Assembly (NCBI RefSeq): GCF_024129735.1
Contig: NZ_JAMXXK010000034.1
Location: 1-36,191 of the forward strand
Reading direction: 5' to 3'
DNA length: 36,191 nt
From: Acinetobacter lwoffii
GTDB lineage: Bacteria > Pseudomonadota > Gammaproteobacteria > Pseudomonadales > Moraxellaceae
The notes beneath the pieces are model-generated. The model had not been told where the DNA came from. It saw nothing but the letters and a program-made list of their open reading frames with translations, and did no database searches. The stretch's first letter is position 1; every line of letters begins with the position of its first letter. Shown here in pieces: positions 18,498-27,779 of this stretch. Made by a program: the position numbers and the translations under genes.

Positions 18498-19712
18498 TTA
18501 CAGATCAAGGATCAGACGCGCTGGCTCTTCTAACAATTCTTTGATTGTTACAAGGAAACCGACTGCTTCTTTACCATCGATTAAACGGTGGTCATAAGAC
18601 AGTGCAAGGTACATCATTGGCAAGATTTCTACTTGACCATTCACCGCCATCGGACGTTCCTGGATTTTATGCATACCCAGAATCGCAGTTTGTGGTGTAT
18701 TTAGAATTGGTGTAGAAAGCAATGAACCGAAAGTACCACCATTAGTAATAGTGAATGTACCGCCAGTCATATCTTCGATACCCAGTTTACCGTCACGTGC
18801 CTTGCCAGCATATGCACGGATGCCGTTTTCAACTTCAGCATAGTTCATGCGGTCTGTATCACGAAGTACAGGAACCACTAGACCACGCTCAGATGAAACT
18901 GCAACACCAATGTCGTAGTAACCGTGATACACGATGTCATCGCCATCAATTGAAGCATTTACCGCTGGATAGCGTTTAAGTGCTTCAGTTGCTGCTTTAA
19001 CGAAGAATGACATGAAGCCAAGACGCGCACCGTGACGCTTCTCGAATGCATCTTTGTATTGAGCACGCATTTCCATGATTGGTTTCATGTTCACTTCGTT
19101 GAACGTCGTCAACATTGCAGTTTCTTGAGTCGCTGCAAGTAAACGTTCAGCAACACGCTTACGAAGACGAGTCATAGGAACACGTTTTTCGATACGCTCG
19201 CCCACTGCAACGCTTAATGGTTGCGCTGCAGGTGCTGCCGGTTTCGCCTGATGATTTGCCACATCTTCTTTCGTGATGCGACCGCCACGGCCTGTACCTG
19301 CAACATCAGCTGCTGCAACACCAGATTCAGTCAATGCTTTACGCACTGCTGGAGCCTGATCCTGTACTTGTTGACGTTCAACGATCGGTGCATTACCCGC
19401 TTCAGTTTGCGCAGCAGCTTGTTCAACTTTCTCTTCAGACTGAACTGCTTGAGTTTGCGTAGCGCCAGAAACAGCACCTTCTTCAAACTGTGCAATGACT
19501 TCAGCTGAAAGAACAGTATCGCCTTCACCTTTAATAATAGATGCAAGTGTACCGTCTGCAGGAGCAACAACTTCTAAAACAACTTTATCAGTCTCAATAT
19601 CGCAGATCACTTCATCACGTGACACTGCTTCACCTGGTTGTTTGTGCCAAGTTGCGATCGTACCGTCCGCAACTGACTCTGGGAATACCGGTGCTTTAAT
19701 TTCGGTTGCCAT
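18498..19712 (-). CDS. sucB: 2-oxoglutarate dehydrogenase E2, dihydrolipoyl succinyltransferase
   Basis: The core E2 transferring succinyl from lipoyl to CoA. It has 404 residues and a single lipoyl domain at 1-78, with the lipoylated lysine in ETDKVV (K43). A Gln/Ala-rich linker follows, then a peripheral subunit-binding domain (about 119-153; [22 protein letters not shown]) and the catalytic domain ending with [13 protein letters not shown], which holds the active-site histidine. It starts 18 bases after the sucA stop. The intact order sucA-sucB-lpd gives all three components of the complex in one unit. Confidence 0.97.
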   Translation of the reverse strand: MATEIKAPVFPESVADGTIATWHKQPGEAVSRDEVICDIETDKVVLEVVAPADGTLASIIKGEGDTVLSAEVIAQFEEGAVSGATQTQAVQSEEKVEQAAAQTEAGNAPIVERQQVQDQAPAVRKALTESGVAAADVAGTGRGGRITKEDVANHQAKPAAPAAQPLSVAVGERIEKRVPMTRLRKRVAERLLAATQETAMLTTFNEVNMKPIMEMRAQYKDAFEKRHGARLGFMSFFVKAATEALKRYPAVNASIDGDDIVYHGYYDIGVAVSSERGLVVPVLRDTDRMNYAEVENGIRAYAGKARDGKLGIEDMTGGTFTITNGGTFGSLLSTPILNTPQTAILGMHKIQERPMAVNGQVEILPMMYLALSYDHRLIDGKEAVGFLVTIKELLEEPARLILDL

Positions 19713-19730
19713 TACTTAGAATCTCCTGGA

Positions 19731-22565
19731 TTATTCAGCGTCGATCGCAAGCGCGTCGTTGATGAGCTGAGCTTGTTGTTTTGCATGCAAATATGGTGAA
19801 CCACATGCCGGTGCAGCAGAAGCTTCACGGCCTGCATAGCTAATACGTACTTGTTTACCCGCTTTCATCACGTCGTCATATAGACGCGGTGCGATGAACA
19901 ACCAAGCGCCTTGGTTCTTCGGTTCTTCTTGCGCCCAAACAAGTTCTTTAACGTTTGGATATTGCGCAAGCACTTCTGCCAGGCGTTTTTCTGGGTATGG
20001 ATATAATTGTTCAATACGTACAATTGCAGTGTTGTTCAATTCTTTTTCACGACGTTTTTCAACTAGGTCGTAATACACCTTACCACCACACAGTACCAGA
20101 CGGGTTACATCTGACTTGTTGATGTTGTCTACTTCATCAATCACGGTTTGGAATGTACCGTTTGCAAGCTCTTCAAGGCTAGATACAGCAAGCTTGTGAC
20201 GAAGTAAAGATTTCGGCGAAGTAACAATCAATGGCTTACGGATTGGACGAATCGCTTGACGACGTAATGCGTGGAAAATCTGCGCAGGCGTGGTCGGTGT
20301 GATGACTTGCATGTTGTCTTCAGCACATAGCTGCAAGAAACGTTCCAAACGTGCAGATGAATGCTCTGGACCTTGACCTTCAAAACCGTGTGGAAGAAGC
20401 ATAGTTAAGCCACATACACGCTCCCATTTGGTTTCACCAGATGAGATGAACTGGTCAATGACAACCTGTGCACAGTTTGCGAAGTCACCGAATTGCGCTT
20501 CCCAGATGATCAAACTCTTAGGAAGAGTCGTCGCATAACCATATTCAAATGCCAATACAGCCATCTCTGACAATAAAGAGTCATAGATTGCAGTACGCGG
20601 CTGGTTTTCTTTCAGGTTACACAGCGGAAGATAAGTTGAGCCATCTACCTGGTTATGCAGTTTTGCATGACGGTGTGAGAAAGTACCACGACCTACGTCT
20701 TCACCCGTTAAACGAAGCAAGTAACCATCATCTAGTACAGTTGCATACGCCAGAGTTTCAGCAGCACCCCAGTTCAGTGGCATTTCGCCCGTTTGCATTT
20801 TCAGACGATCGTCGATCACTTTTGCAACTTGACGCTGCATCACGAAGCCTTCAGGAAGCTCACGCATTTTCGTGCCAAGCTCTTTCAAACGTTCGATTGG
20901 GAAAGTTGTATCCCAGTCGTCTGTGTACTCATGACCTAGGTAAGGCGTCCAGTCCACAAACATTTTTTTGTTCGGTTCAAGTACCAGTGCATTGGCAACG
21001 TGATTACCCGCTTCCAGGTCTGCACGGTAGTTTTCAACCATTTGATCTGCACTTGCGCGATCAAGAACACCCTGTTGTACCAGTTGATCCGCATAAAGCG
21101 TACGCGTAGTCGCTTTCTTGTTAATCACTTGATACATCATTGGTTGAGTTGCAGCTGGCTCATCCGCTTCGTTATGACCACGACGACGGTAGCAGAACAT
21201 GTCAATCACAACGTCTTTACGGAAGGTATGACGGAAGTCATGTGCCAATTGTGAAATGAACACCACAGCTTCAGGATCATCACCATTCACATGGAAGATC
21301 GGTGCCTGAATCATTTTTGCGATGTCAGTACAGTATTCTGTAGAACGTGCGTCACGTGGATCAGACGTCGTGAAACCAACCTGGTTGTTAATTACAATGT
21401 GCACTGTACCACCCACGGTATAACCGCGAGTTTGTGACATCTGGAAAGTTTCCTGGTTAACGCCCTGACCTGCAAATGCAGCATCACCGTGTACGATTAG
21501 TGGCAATACGTCATCGCCGCCAATGTCTTTACGACGTACTTGACGTGCACGTACTGAACCTTCAACCACAGGGCCAACGATTTCAAGGTGTGACGGGTTA
21601 AACGCCAATGCCAAGTGAACTTCGCCACCTGGAGTCATCACGTTTGAAGAGAAGCCTTGGTGATACTTAACGTCACCAGAACCTTTCTTGTGAATAGATT
21701 TACCTTCGAACTCACCAAACAGGTCAGCCGGGTTCTTACCCATGATGTTAACAAGAAGGTTTAAACGGCCGCGGTGAGGCATACCGATCACAACTTCTTT
21801 ACAGCCTACAGAACCTGCACGCTGAATAATTTCGTTGACCATCGGGATGAATGCTTCACCACCTTCAACGCCGAAACGTTTGGCACCAACGAATTTATTA
21901 CCAAGATATTTTTCTAGGCCTTCAGCCGCAGTTAAACGCTCAAGGACATGTTTCTTTTGATCAGCATTGAAGCCATATTGACCGCGTGCACTTTCTAGAC
22001 GTTGTTGAATCCAACGTTTTTCTTTGGTGTCCACGATGTGCATGTATTCAGCACCGATTGAACCACAGTAAGTGGCTTCCATTGACTGAACCATTTCAGC
22101 CAAAGTCGCTTCTTCTTTACCGATCGCCAGGTTACCAGTATTGAATACTGTGTCTAAGTCAGACTGAGTCAAACCATGCGCAGCAAGATCTAGATCAGGC
22201 ACAACTTCACGCTTCGCCAAACCTAATGGATCCAGTTTTGCTTTCTGGTGGCCACGGTTACGGTACGCAGCAATCAGCTGTAGCACGCCAATTTGACGAC
22301 GTTCATGCTCTGAGCTGACTGTCGACTGAACAATAGGCTGAATACGGCTTGAATTGCGACCTAAAAGTAGGAATTGCTCACGTACATTACTGTGTGGTTG
22401 ATCACCTTTTGGGAATTTATCGAAGTACGCTCTCCAGTCAGCACCCACTGAGTCTGGAGCAGTCAGATACTGCTCATAAAGTTCTTCAATATACGCTGCA
22501 CTATCAGCGGAAAGTTCAGTGTCAAGACGCAGAGCGTCAGCAACTTCTTGCATTTGTGGACCCAT
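19731..22565 (-). CDS. sucA: 2-oxoglutarate dehydrogenase E1
   Basis: A thiamine-diphosphate-dependent decarboxylase that passes succinyl to the lipoyl group of SucB. It has 944 residues, the usual length. The N-terminal E2-contacting segment (YIEELYEQYLTAPDSVGADW) is followed by the E1 domain with GMPHRGRLNLL and the TPP/Mg region GDAAFAGQGVNQETFQMS ... NNQVGFTTSDPRDARST. The C-terminal transketolase domain ends with PYLHAKQQAQLINDAL. The first ATG is at 22565. An alternative ATG at 22553 (MQEVADALRL) is better spaced from the AGGA and may be the true start. Upstream lies a long structured leader. Confidence 0.97.
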   Translation of the reverse strand: MGPQMQEVADALRLDTELSADSAAYIEELYEQYLTAPDSVGADWRAYFDKFPKGDQPHSNVREQFLLLGRNSSRIQPIVQSTVSSEHERRQIGVLQLIAAYRNRGHQKAKLDPLGLAKREVVPDLDLAAHGLTQSDLDTVFNTGNLAIGKEEATLAEMVQSMEATYCGSIGAEYMHIVDTKEKRWIQQRLESARGQYGFNADQKKHVLERLTAAEGLEKYLGNKFVGAKRFGVEGGEAFIPMVNEIIQRAGSVGCKEVVIGMPHRGRLNLLVNIMGKNPADLFGEFEGKSIHKKGSGDVKYHQGFSSNVMTPGGEVHLALAFNPSHLEIVGPVVEGSVRARQVRRKDIGGDDVLPLIVHGDAAFAGQGVNQETFQMSQTRGYTVGGTVHIVINNQVGFTTSDPRDARSTEYCTDIAKMIQAPIFHVNGDDPEAVVFISQLAHDFRHTFRKDVVIDMFCYRRRGHNEADEPAATQPMMYQVINKKATTRTLYADQLVQQGVLDRASADQMVENYRADLEAGNHVANALVLEPNKKMFVDWTPYLGHEYTDDWDTTFPIERLKELGTKMRELPEGFVMQRQVAKVIDDRLKMQTGEMPLNWGAAETLAYATVLDDGYLLRLTGEDVGRGTFSHRHAKLHNQVDGSTYLPLCNLKENQPRTAIYDSLLSEMAVLAFEYGYATTLPKSLIIWEAQFGDFANCAQVVIDQFISSGETKWERVCGLTMLLPHGFEGQGPEHSSARLERFLQLCAEDNMQVITPTTPAQIFHALRRQAIRPIRKPLIVTSPKSLLRHKLAVSSLEELANGTFQTVIDEVDNINKSDVTRLVLCGGKVYYDLVEKRREKELNNTAIVRIEQLYPYPEKRLAEVLAQYPNVKELVWAQEEPKNQGAWLFIAPRLYDDVMKAGKQVRISYAGREASAAPACGSPYLHAKQQAQLINDALAIDAE

Positions 22566-22668
22566 TTCCTATTGCAAAAACATTTTCAGGATGCTTTTTA
22601 AGCAAAACCCAGGATTATTAGCATCAAATTGGTAATATGATACTAGTCCCCCATAAGGCATAAGCCAT

Positions 22669-22723
22669 GAGGCGTTATCACCACACCAAGAAAATCTTGA
22701 TATGTTTAATGAACAATAACGCC
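22669..22723 (-). promoter_or_regulatory. Nested hairpin in the sucA leader, candidate cis-acting RNA
   Basis: The outer stem is GGCGTTAT (22671-22678) with ATAACGCC (22716-22723), extendable with a bulge through GAG/CTC. Inside it is a second hairpin CAAGA-AAA-TCTTG (22687-22699). It lies about 105-160 bases upstream of the sucA start. sucA-associated RNA motifs are described in other proteobacteria, but whether this belongs to one is untested. Confidence 0.4.
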
Positions 22724-22868
22724 CCTCAGCGGCATCATCACTCATTGAATACCCGATCGAAACCGGGCAATTTTTTGCAAATCGACTTAGAAAAAACCAA
22801 GCATTAACAAAGATTTTTTCTAAAGCGACTCGGGTCTACCTTTATATACCAGTCCCTGATTATGCAGT

Positions 22869-22904
22869 GTTTAAAAAATGTACCTGACGTGGCATTTTTT
22901 AAAC
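22869..22904. repeat. Perfect 12-bp inverted repeat
   Basis: GTTTAAAAAATG (22869-22880) and CATTTTTTAAAC (22893-22904) around a 12-base spacer. The stem is AT-rich with no adjoining T-run beyond its own, so it is a weak terminator candidate. It could equally be a protein-binding site or part of a folded leader. Confidence 0.5.
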
Positions 22905-23047
22905 ATAGTCATGGGCTAAATGCTAACATGATCTCAACTTTTCAATTGATTTTTTTGACACATACCTCCCATAAATTGGCTAAATACAGTTCAGATATTT
23001 TACTCTAATATATGGTGCTTTATCTCAAAAATAGATTCAATGTAGAC

Positions 23048-23095
23048 TTAAGTCCTAAGCATTTCCGATAAATAAAAAGAGAGCAAACCTTTCAA
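23048..23095 (-). CDS. Possible 15-residue leader peptide
   Basis: A TTG-initiated mini-ORF reading MKGLLSFYLSEMLRT. It is preceded by TAAGGAGG (23101-23108 on the minus strand), a perfect 8-base complement to the 16S rRNA 3' end, with suitable spacing. Such a strong site in otherwise non-coding leader DNA is the only reason to list it. The peptide itself may be meaningless. Confidence 0.22.
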   Translation of the reverse strand: MKGLLSFYLSEMLRT

Positions 23096-23321
23096 TCCAC
23101 TCCCTCCTTAAATTTCCGTTATATAATAACATCGTTCTTGCTATTTTTCAGGTCAGTTTTACATCTAAAAATCATAAATACCCAAAATAATCACATGTTC
23201 TTCTTATATGGCGCTCAAAGCCCTTACCCTTTTCCTGACTGTTTCACTCAACTTTATACATTTTAAGTATAATATCTTTATTTTTATCTTATGATTTTCT
23301 AATTTTTCCAATAGTTTGCAT

Positions 23322-23352
23322 AAAAAAAGCACACCTGAAGGTGTGCTTTTTT
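23322..23352 (-). terminator. Intrinsic terminator of sdhCDAB
   Basis: AAAAAAAGCACACC paired with GGTGTGCTTTTTT around TGAA, 22 bases after the sdhB stop. It separates the sdh operon from the sucA leader. Confidence 0.92.
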
Positions 23353-23374
23353 CTAAACCGCAAAGAGCAGCCTA

Positions 23375-24085
23375 TTAGCCTGCCATATCTAAAAGCATAT
23401 TACGGATATGACCGATTGCTTTAGTTGGATTCAAGCCTTTAGGACATACAGATACACAGTTCATGATGCCTTTACAACGGAACAATGAGAACGGGTCGTC
23501 TAGACGAGCCAAACGCTCTTGCGTTCCAGTATCACGCGAGTCAATGATGAAGCGGTAAGCGTTCAACAATGCTGAAGGGCCCAAGAACTTGTCCGGGTTC
23601 CACCAGAATGACGGGCATGAAGTTGAACAGCATGCACAAAGAATACACTCATACAGACCATCAAGATGCTCACGCTCTTCAGGAGACTGTAAACGTTCCT
23701 TAGGAGGCGCAGGCTGGTTGTTGATCAAGAATGGATGGATCTTGTTGTACTGATCATAGAACTGGTTCATGTCAACCACTAGGTCTTTCACTACAGGAAG
23801 ACCAGGCAATGGACGAACAGTAATTTCATTTGGTAAGTCGTTCAGGTTCCAAAGACACGCCAAACCGTTTTTACCATTGATGTTTACGCCATCAGAACCA
23901 CAAATACCTTCACGACATGAACGACGGAACGTTAAAGTTTCGTCCTGTACTTTCAATGCAAGAAGTGCATCAAGCAACATACGGTGCTTGTCAGTCAGTT
24001 CAAGTTTGAAAGTTTGCATGTACGGTGCTTTATCCTTGTCAGGATCGTAGCGGTAGATATGAAATGTACGAGTACCTCTACTCAT
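23375..24085 (-). CDS. sdhB: Succinate dehydrogenase iron-sulfur subunit
   Basis: Carries electrons from SdhA FAD to ubiquinone through three clusters, on the cytoplasmic face of the inner membrane. It has 236 residues. The 2Fe-2S ligands are in SCREGICGSDGVNINGKNGL with a following cysteine. The 4Fe-4S site is ECILCACCSTSCP, and the 3Fe-4S region is RCKGIMNCVSVCPKGLNP. It begins 14 bases after the sdhA stop and ends the sdhCDAB operon at a strong terminator. Confidence 0.98.
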   Translation of the reverse strand: MSRGTRTFHIYRYDPDKDKAPYMQTFKLELTDKHRMLLDALLALKVQDETLTFRRSCREGICGSDGVNINGKNGLACLWNLNDLPNEITVRPLPGLPVVKDLVVDMNQFYDQYNKIHPFLINNQPAPPKERLQSPEEREHLDGLYECILCACCSTSCPSFWWNPDKFLGPSALLNAYRFIIDSRDTGTQERLARLDDPFSLFRCKGIMNCVSVCPKGLNPTKAIGHIRNMLLDMAG

Positions 24086-24099
24086 CTGAATTCTCCTGA

Positions 24100-25998
24100 T
24101 TAGAATGTACGTGGTTTAGGTGGAATCGCGTCAACCGACAATGGACGGTAACGAACTGGCTTGTACTCTAGACGGTTATCCGCAGAGAACCATAAAGTGT
24201 GCTTCATCCACTCATCATCACGACGACCATATGGGTATTCAGCATGGTCTGGAGACTCTTCAAAGTCTACAACCGTATGTGCACCACGGCATTCTTTACG
24301 AGCAGCAGCTGAAATAAGCGTTGCTTTCGCAACTTCATACAAGTTTTCAACTTCAAGTGCTTCAATACGTGCAGTGTTGAATACTTTAGATTTGTCTTTC
24401 AAGTGAATATTGCGTACGCGCGGTTCAATTGCAAGAATCTGCTTCACACCTTCGTCTAGAAGCGCAGATGTACGGAATACACCAGCGTGGTCTTGAACGA
24501 TGTCACGGATTGCATCAGCAACGTCTTGAGCATTCTCACCTGTAGTCGATTCGTCAAGTTTACGAATACGTTCAACAGTTTCTTGAAGCACAGTTGTTGG
24601 AAGTGGCTCATATTCACCATCGTGCTGTTTAGTAACATATTCAATGATATGTTGACCAGCGGCCTTACCAAATACAACCAAGTCAAGCAATGAGTTCGTA
24701 CCTAGACGGTTTGCACCGTGTACAGATACACATGAACATTCACCGATTGCATAGAAGCCTTTTACTGGCTTAGCAAAGTCACGACCTTCAGCATTGGTAG
24801 AGTAAACGTCGGTGTCTTTGTTGTAGTTAGCAACAAGCGCTTCAGTTTCAGGAGACTCAGGAACAACCACCTGACCATGAATATTCGTTGGAATACCACC
24901 CATTTGGTAATGGATTGTTGGTACTACAGGAATTGGCTCTTTAGTGATGTCAACGTTCGCGAATTTCTTGCCAATCTCGAATACAGATGGAAGACGTTTC
25001 ATGATCGTATCCGCACCTAGGTGCGTCATATCAAGCAGGATGTAATCGCCTTTAGGACCACAACCACGACCTTCTTTGATCTCTTGATCCATAGAACGTG
25101 ATACGAAGTCACGTGGCGCCAAGTCTTTCAAAGTTGGTGCATAACGTTCCATGAACGGTTCGCCGTCTTTGTTACGAAGGATTGCACCTTCACCACGACA
25201 ACCTTCAGTTAACAATACGCCTGCGCCCGCAACACCCGTTGGGTGGAATTGCCAGAATTCCATATCTTGTAATGGAATACCTGCACGAGCTGCCATACCA
25301 AGACCGTCACCAGTGTTGATATAAGCATTTGTAGATGCACGGTAAACACGACCAGCACCACCAGTAGCAAACAAAGTCGCTTTTGCTTGGAATACCGCAA
25401 TTTTACCAGTTTCCTGATCAATTGCTGTAACACCTAAAACGTCGCCTTTTTCGTTACGGATCAGGTCAAGCGCAATCCATTCAACGAAGAACTGAGTACC
25501 CATTTTCACGTTGCTTTGATAAAGCGTGTGAAGAAGTGCGTGACCGGTACGGTCGGCAGCAGCACATGCACGTGGCACAGCTTTTTCACCGTAGTTTGCT
25601 GAGTGACCACCGAATGGACGTTGGTAAATTGTACCGTCAGCATTACGGTCAAATGGCATACCCAGGTGTTCAAGTTCATAAACCACTTGAGGCGCTTCAC
25701 GAGTCATGAACTCGATTGCGTCTTGGTCACCTAACCAGTCCGAACCTTTAACTGTGTCGTAGAAGTGGTAGTGCCAGTTATCTTCTTGCATGTTACCAAG
25801 AGATGCACCAATACCACCCTGCGCTGCAACAGTGTGCGAACGAGTTGGGAATACTTTAGTCAGAACCGCAACTTTCAAACCAGCTTGAGCAAGTTGGTAA
25901 GACGCACGCATACCTGAACCACCACCACCAACGATGACAGCATCGAAAGTTTCGTGCGGAATATTTGTGTAATCTTCTTTAGGGTTTATAGCGCCCAT
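24100..25998 (-). CDS. sdhA: Succinate dehydrogenase flavoprotein subunit
   Basis: Oxidises succinate to fumarate using covalently bound FAD. At 632 residues it is somewhat longer than the E. coli protein (588), mainly at the N-terminus and in loops. The Rossmann motif is AVIVGGGGSGMRAS (about 20-33). The flavinylated histidine lies in TRSHTVAAQGG (H55). Further signatures are HPTGVAGAGVLLTEGCRGEGA and ECSCVSVHGANRLGTNSLLD. AGGAAAC precedes the ATG. It starts 12 bases after the sdhD stop. Confidence 0.98.
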   Translation of the reverse strand: MGAINPKEDYTNIPHETFDAVIVGGGGSGMRASYQLAQAGLKVAVLTKVFPTRSHTVAAQGGIGASLGNMQEDNWHYHFYDTVKGSDWLGDQDAIEFMTREAPQVVYELEHLGMPFDRNADGTIYQRPFGGHSANYGEKAVPRACAAADRTGHALLHTLYQSNVKMGTQFFVEWIALDLIRNEKGDVLGVTAIDQETGKIAVFQAKATLFATGGAGRVYRASTNAYINTGDGLGMAARAGIPLQDMEFWQFHPTGVAGAGVLLTEGCRGEGAILRNKDGEPFMERYAPTLKDLAPRDFVSRSMDQEIKEGRGCGPKGDYILLDMTHLGADTIMKRLPSVFEIGKKFANVDITKEPIPVVPTIHYQMGGIPTNIHGQVVVPESPETEALVANYNKDTDVYSTNAEGRDFAKPVKGFYAIGECSCVSVHGANRLGTNSLLDLVVFGKAAGQHIIEYVTKQHDGEYEPLPTTVLQETVERIRKLDESTTGENAQDVADAIRDIVQDHAGVFRTSALLDEGVKQILAIEPRVRNIHLKDKSKVFNTARIEALEVENLYEVAKATLISAAARKECRGAHTVVDFEESPDHAEYPYGRRDDEWMKHTLWFSADNRLEYKPVRYRPLSVDAIPPKPRTF

Positions 25999-26010
25999 GA
26001 TTGTTTCCTA

Positions 26011-26376
26011 TCAATTCGCCCAAAAAATCTGGATCGCCCAGATTGCATATGCAAGTACAGCAATGATCACTGCTGAAGTCAGTACAAGGCGTAAACCTGA
26101 AGCTGAAGGACCCATTTGACGAGTAGTCACATAATCCGTGAATACCTGCCACATCCCGATCCATGCGTGTGCAACAAGAGATAAGACCGCCAATAAAGAC
26201 ATAATCTTCATTGGAACTGTCATCATAAAGCCGTACCACTGTTCAAAGTTGAAACCACCATTCAGTAGAATCCAACCCAGTACAACAACGGTATAAACAG
26301 CTAGAACTACAGCACTGACACGTTGGAGAAACCAATCGCGAGAACCTGAACCTGTTAAACCAGTAGCGCTTTTCAT
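26011..26376 (-). CDS. sdhD: Succinate dehydrogenase membrane anchor subunit
   Basis: A hydrophobic anchor that binds heme b and ubiquinone together with SdhC. About 121 residues with three membrane segments, near 18-38, 54-74 and 94-116. The likely heme-ligand histidine is in LSLVAHAWIGMWQVFTDYV. The ATG at 26376 overlaps the sdhC stop in a TAATG arrangement that favours translational coupling. An upstream in-frame ATG at 26391 (MDRTL) would extend the protein by five residues. Confidence 0.95.
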   Translation of the reverse strand: MKSATGLTGSGSRDWFLQRVSAVVLAVYTVVVLGWILLNGGFNFEQWYGFMMTVPMKIMSLLAVLSLVAHAWIGMWQVFTDYVTTRQMGPSASGLRLVLTSAVIIAVLAYAIWAIQIFWAN

Positions 26377-26774
26377 TAGAGTACGATCCATACAAATGCT
26401 GCAACAATACCGATTGCAGACAAGATTAATGCGATAGTAGATGCAACACGGCCACTTTCTAGTTCTTCAGCAACGCCAATGTCAGCAAGTAAATGCTTAA
26501 CACCCGCAATAAAGTGAAAAATCATGCCGGCGACAAATACCCATACAATAAAGCGAACAATGAAACCGTTAAAGATTTCTTGAACTTGCGCAAAACCTTC
26601 AGGCGAAGACAATGACTTGTCTAAAATCCATAGAAGGACCGGTACGAGTAAGAATACGATAACACCTGAAAGACGGTGTAGAATTGATGCAATAGCCACG
26701 GGGGATTTTAAGTTTACTTCTAAAACTTGACCCATGGACAAATTGACAGGTCTGTTGCTTTTCACAGCGGGCAT
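26376..26774 (-). CDS. sdhC: Succinate dehydrogenase cytochrome b556 subunit
   Basis: A membrane anchor subunit with three transmembrane helices and the SdhC signature NRPVNL ... SILHRLSGV. The heme histidine lies in HFIAGVKHLLADIG. It has 132 residues from the ATG at 26774. That ATG touches the only AGG (CAGGATG), leaving no spacing for a ribosome. A GTG at 26765 (codon 4, giving MKSNRPVNL) has AGGA eight bases upstream and is a serious alternative start. It is the first gene of sdhCDAB and is preceded by a hairpin and a candidate promoter. Confidence 0.96.
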   Translation of the reverse strand: MPAVKSNRPVNLSMGQVLEVNLKSPVAIASILHRLSGVIVFLLVPVLLWILDKSLSSPEGFAQVQEIFNGFIVRFIVWVFVAGMIFHFIAGVKHLLADIGVAEELESGRVASTIALILSAIGIVAAFVWIVL

Positions 26775-26785
26775 CCTGTAAGTAA

Positions 26786-26803
26786 AAACTCCATCCGGAG
26801 TTT
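26786..26803 (-). promoter_or_regulatory. Hairpin with U-run just upstream of sdhC
   Basis: On the minus strand AAACTCC-GGAT-GGAGTTT is a perfect 7-bp stem whose 3' side runs into five T, ending about 10 bases before the sdhC ATG. It resembles a small intrinsic terminator or a structure controlling ribosome access. Confidence 0.45.
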
Positions 26804-26872
26804 GTTGGAATTAATTCGAAGGAAAGCTGGCATTCTCAGGCAAATACATGCCTAAAATCAAAACGACACTGA

Positions 26873-26901
26873 ATTATAAAACGTGAACTATTAAAATACA
26901 A
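26873..26901 (-). promoter_or_regulatory. Candidate sdhCDAB promoter
   Basis: On the minus strand TTGTAT (26896-26901) and a consensus TATAAT (26873-26878) are 17 bases apart, which predicts a 5' leader of roughly 90 bases before sdhC. Confidence 0.5.
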
Positions 26902-27779
26902 ACGGCTGAATTTGGCTTTTTGGATAAAAAACCATTAAATAAGACTCATTAACAACAATAAGTCAGACTTTATATATTATTCCACCCTTTCAATTCCTAT
27001 CTATATGATTGTTTTTAAATAATTAAGATGATTAATTTACTCGGTTTTCAGCCTACAGGATCATGTTTGAGTTTTAGACTAAAGATGCACAGTTCCATCA
27101 CAAATATTATTTAAATCTCTTTTTAATTCAGATTTAAATCAAGTGTCTAGATTTAACAGACCAATTGCCCCAATTCATCAGCAGCGCAGTGATTCAGATA
27201 ACCTGATGTTAAATAGCGACTTAGTACACCACATGATGGGTTTTTCAATCGATTTGAAGCATTTAGATTCAAAAAATCATTCATTTATTTTTATATTGCT
27301 TACCTTTGCTGCAAAACTGGCCATTTATTAAGCTACTTTTTAATCAATTGAACCATATTCAAAATTCAATTAATTGCTTTTATTTATAATTCTACCTGTT
27401 AAATTCAGCTTGGCAAAAACGATGTAAGTTATGAGATTTATATAGTTTTAAGCATGCTCACCTTAATCTTTCACTATTTTCGCCCGCATTTCTTGCTAGG
27501 AAAAAACGCTTACAAATGCCCCAAGCAGTCTATTTTTTTCTGCACCTCTGCATCAATTTGACTTATTATAGAGGTTTGATGCTGTGATTTTACTGAACTT
27601 TTTATACTGAGCGAATGTGACTAAACTGCTGTGCGGCCGTCATTTTTCATCCATAAGTATAATTGACAAAATTTCAGTACTCACTAATCTTATAGCAAAT
27701 TTTTGATCCGTCCGTTTTGTGCATTAAAAGATTGATAGACAAAGCGGATATACATTCACCAGGACAGGAGATCTATTGA

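Larger units (their letters stand above)
22566..23321 (-). promoter_or_regulatory. Long structured leader between sdhB and sucA
   Basis: About 755 bases without a long ORF on either strand, lying between the sdhB terminator and sucA. Contents include four inverted repeats at 22669-22723, 22752-22767, 22787-22823 and 22869-22904. Two near-consensus ribosome-binding sites on the minus strand lie at 22965-22970 and 23101-23108. Several AT-rich promoter-like stretches are present, for example TATAAC on the minus strand at 23118-23123. The sucA promoter must lie here. I cannot choose one start site. Confidence 0.5.
26775..27779. promoter_or_regulatory. 1-kb divergent control region, sdhC / gltA
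   Basis: 1005 AT-rich bases with no credible gene. The left end holds the sdhC leader hairpin (26786-26803) and candidate promoter (26873-26901). The middle has a 9-bp inverted repeat ATTTAAATC / GATTTAAAT (27109-27117 and 27131-27139). The right end holds the gltA leader, with TATAAT at 27658-27663 and a consensus TTGACA at 27663-27668, whose best -10 at 16 bases is a poor TAATCT. AGGAG (27766-27770) is the gltA ribosome-binding site. Confidence 0.55.

Noticed and set aside
20549..21109. 186-residue plus-strand ORF antisense to sucA
   Set aside because: It lies wholly inside the strongly conserved sucA reading frame, has no ribosome site, and its His/Arg/Leu-rich make-up is typical of an antisense shadow.
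22566..23374. Phage or insertion-sequence remnant in the sdhB-sucA gap
   Set aside because: There is no transposase fragment and no terminal inverted repeats with target duplication. The gap is flanked by intact operons in the usual order.
27143..27331. 62-residue ORF in the sdhC-gltA gap
   Set aside because: GTG start without Shine-Dalgarno, low-complexity AT-rich codons and no recognisable motif. It is more likely non-coding control DNA.
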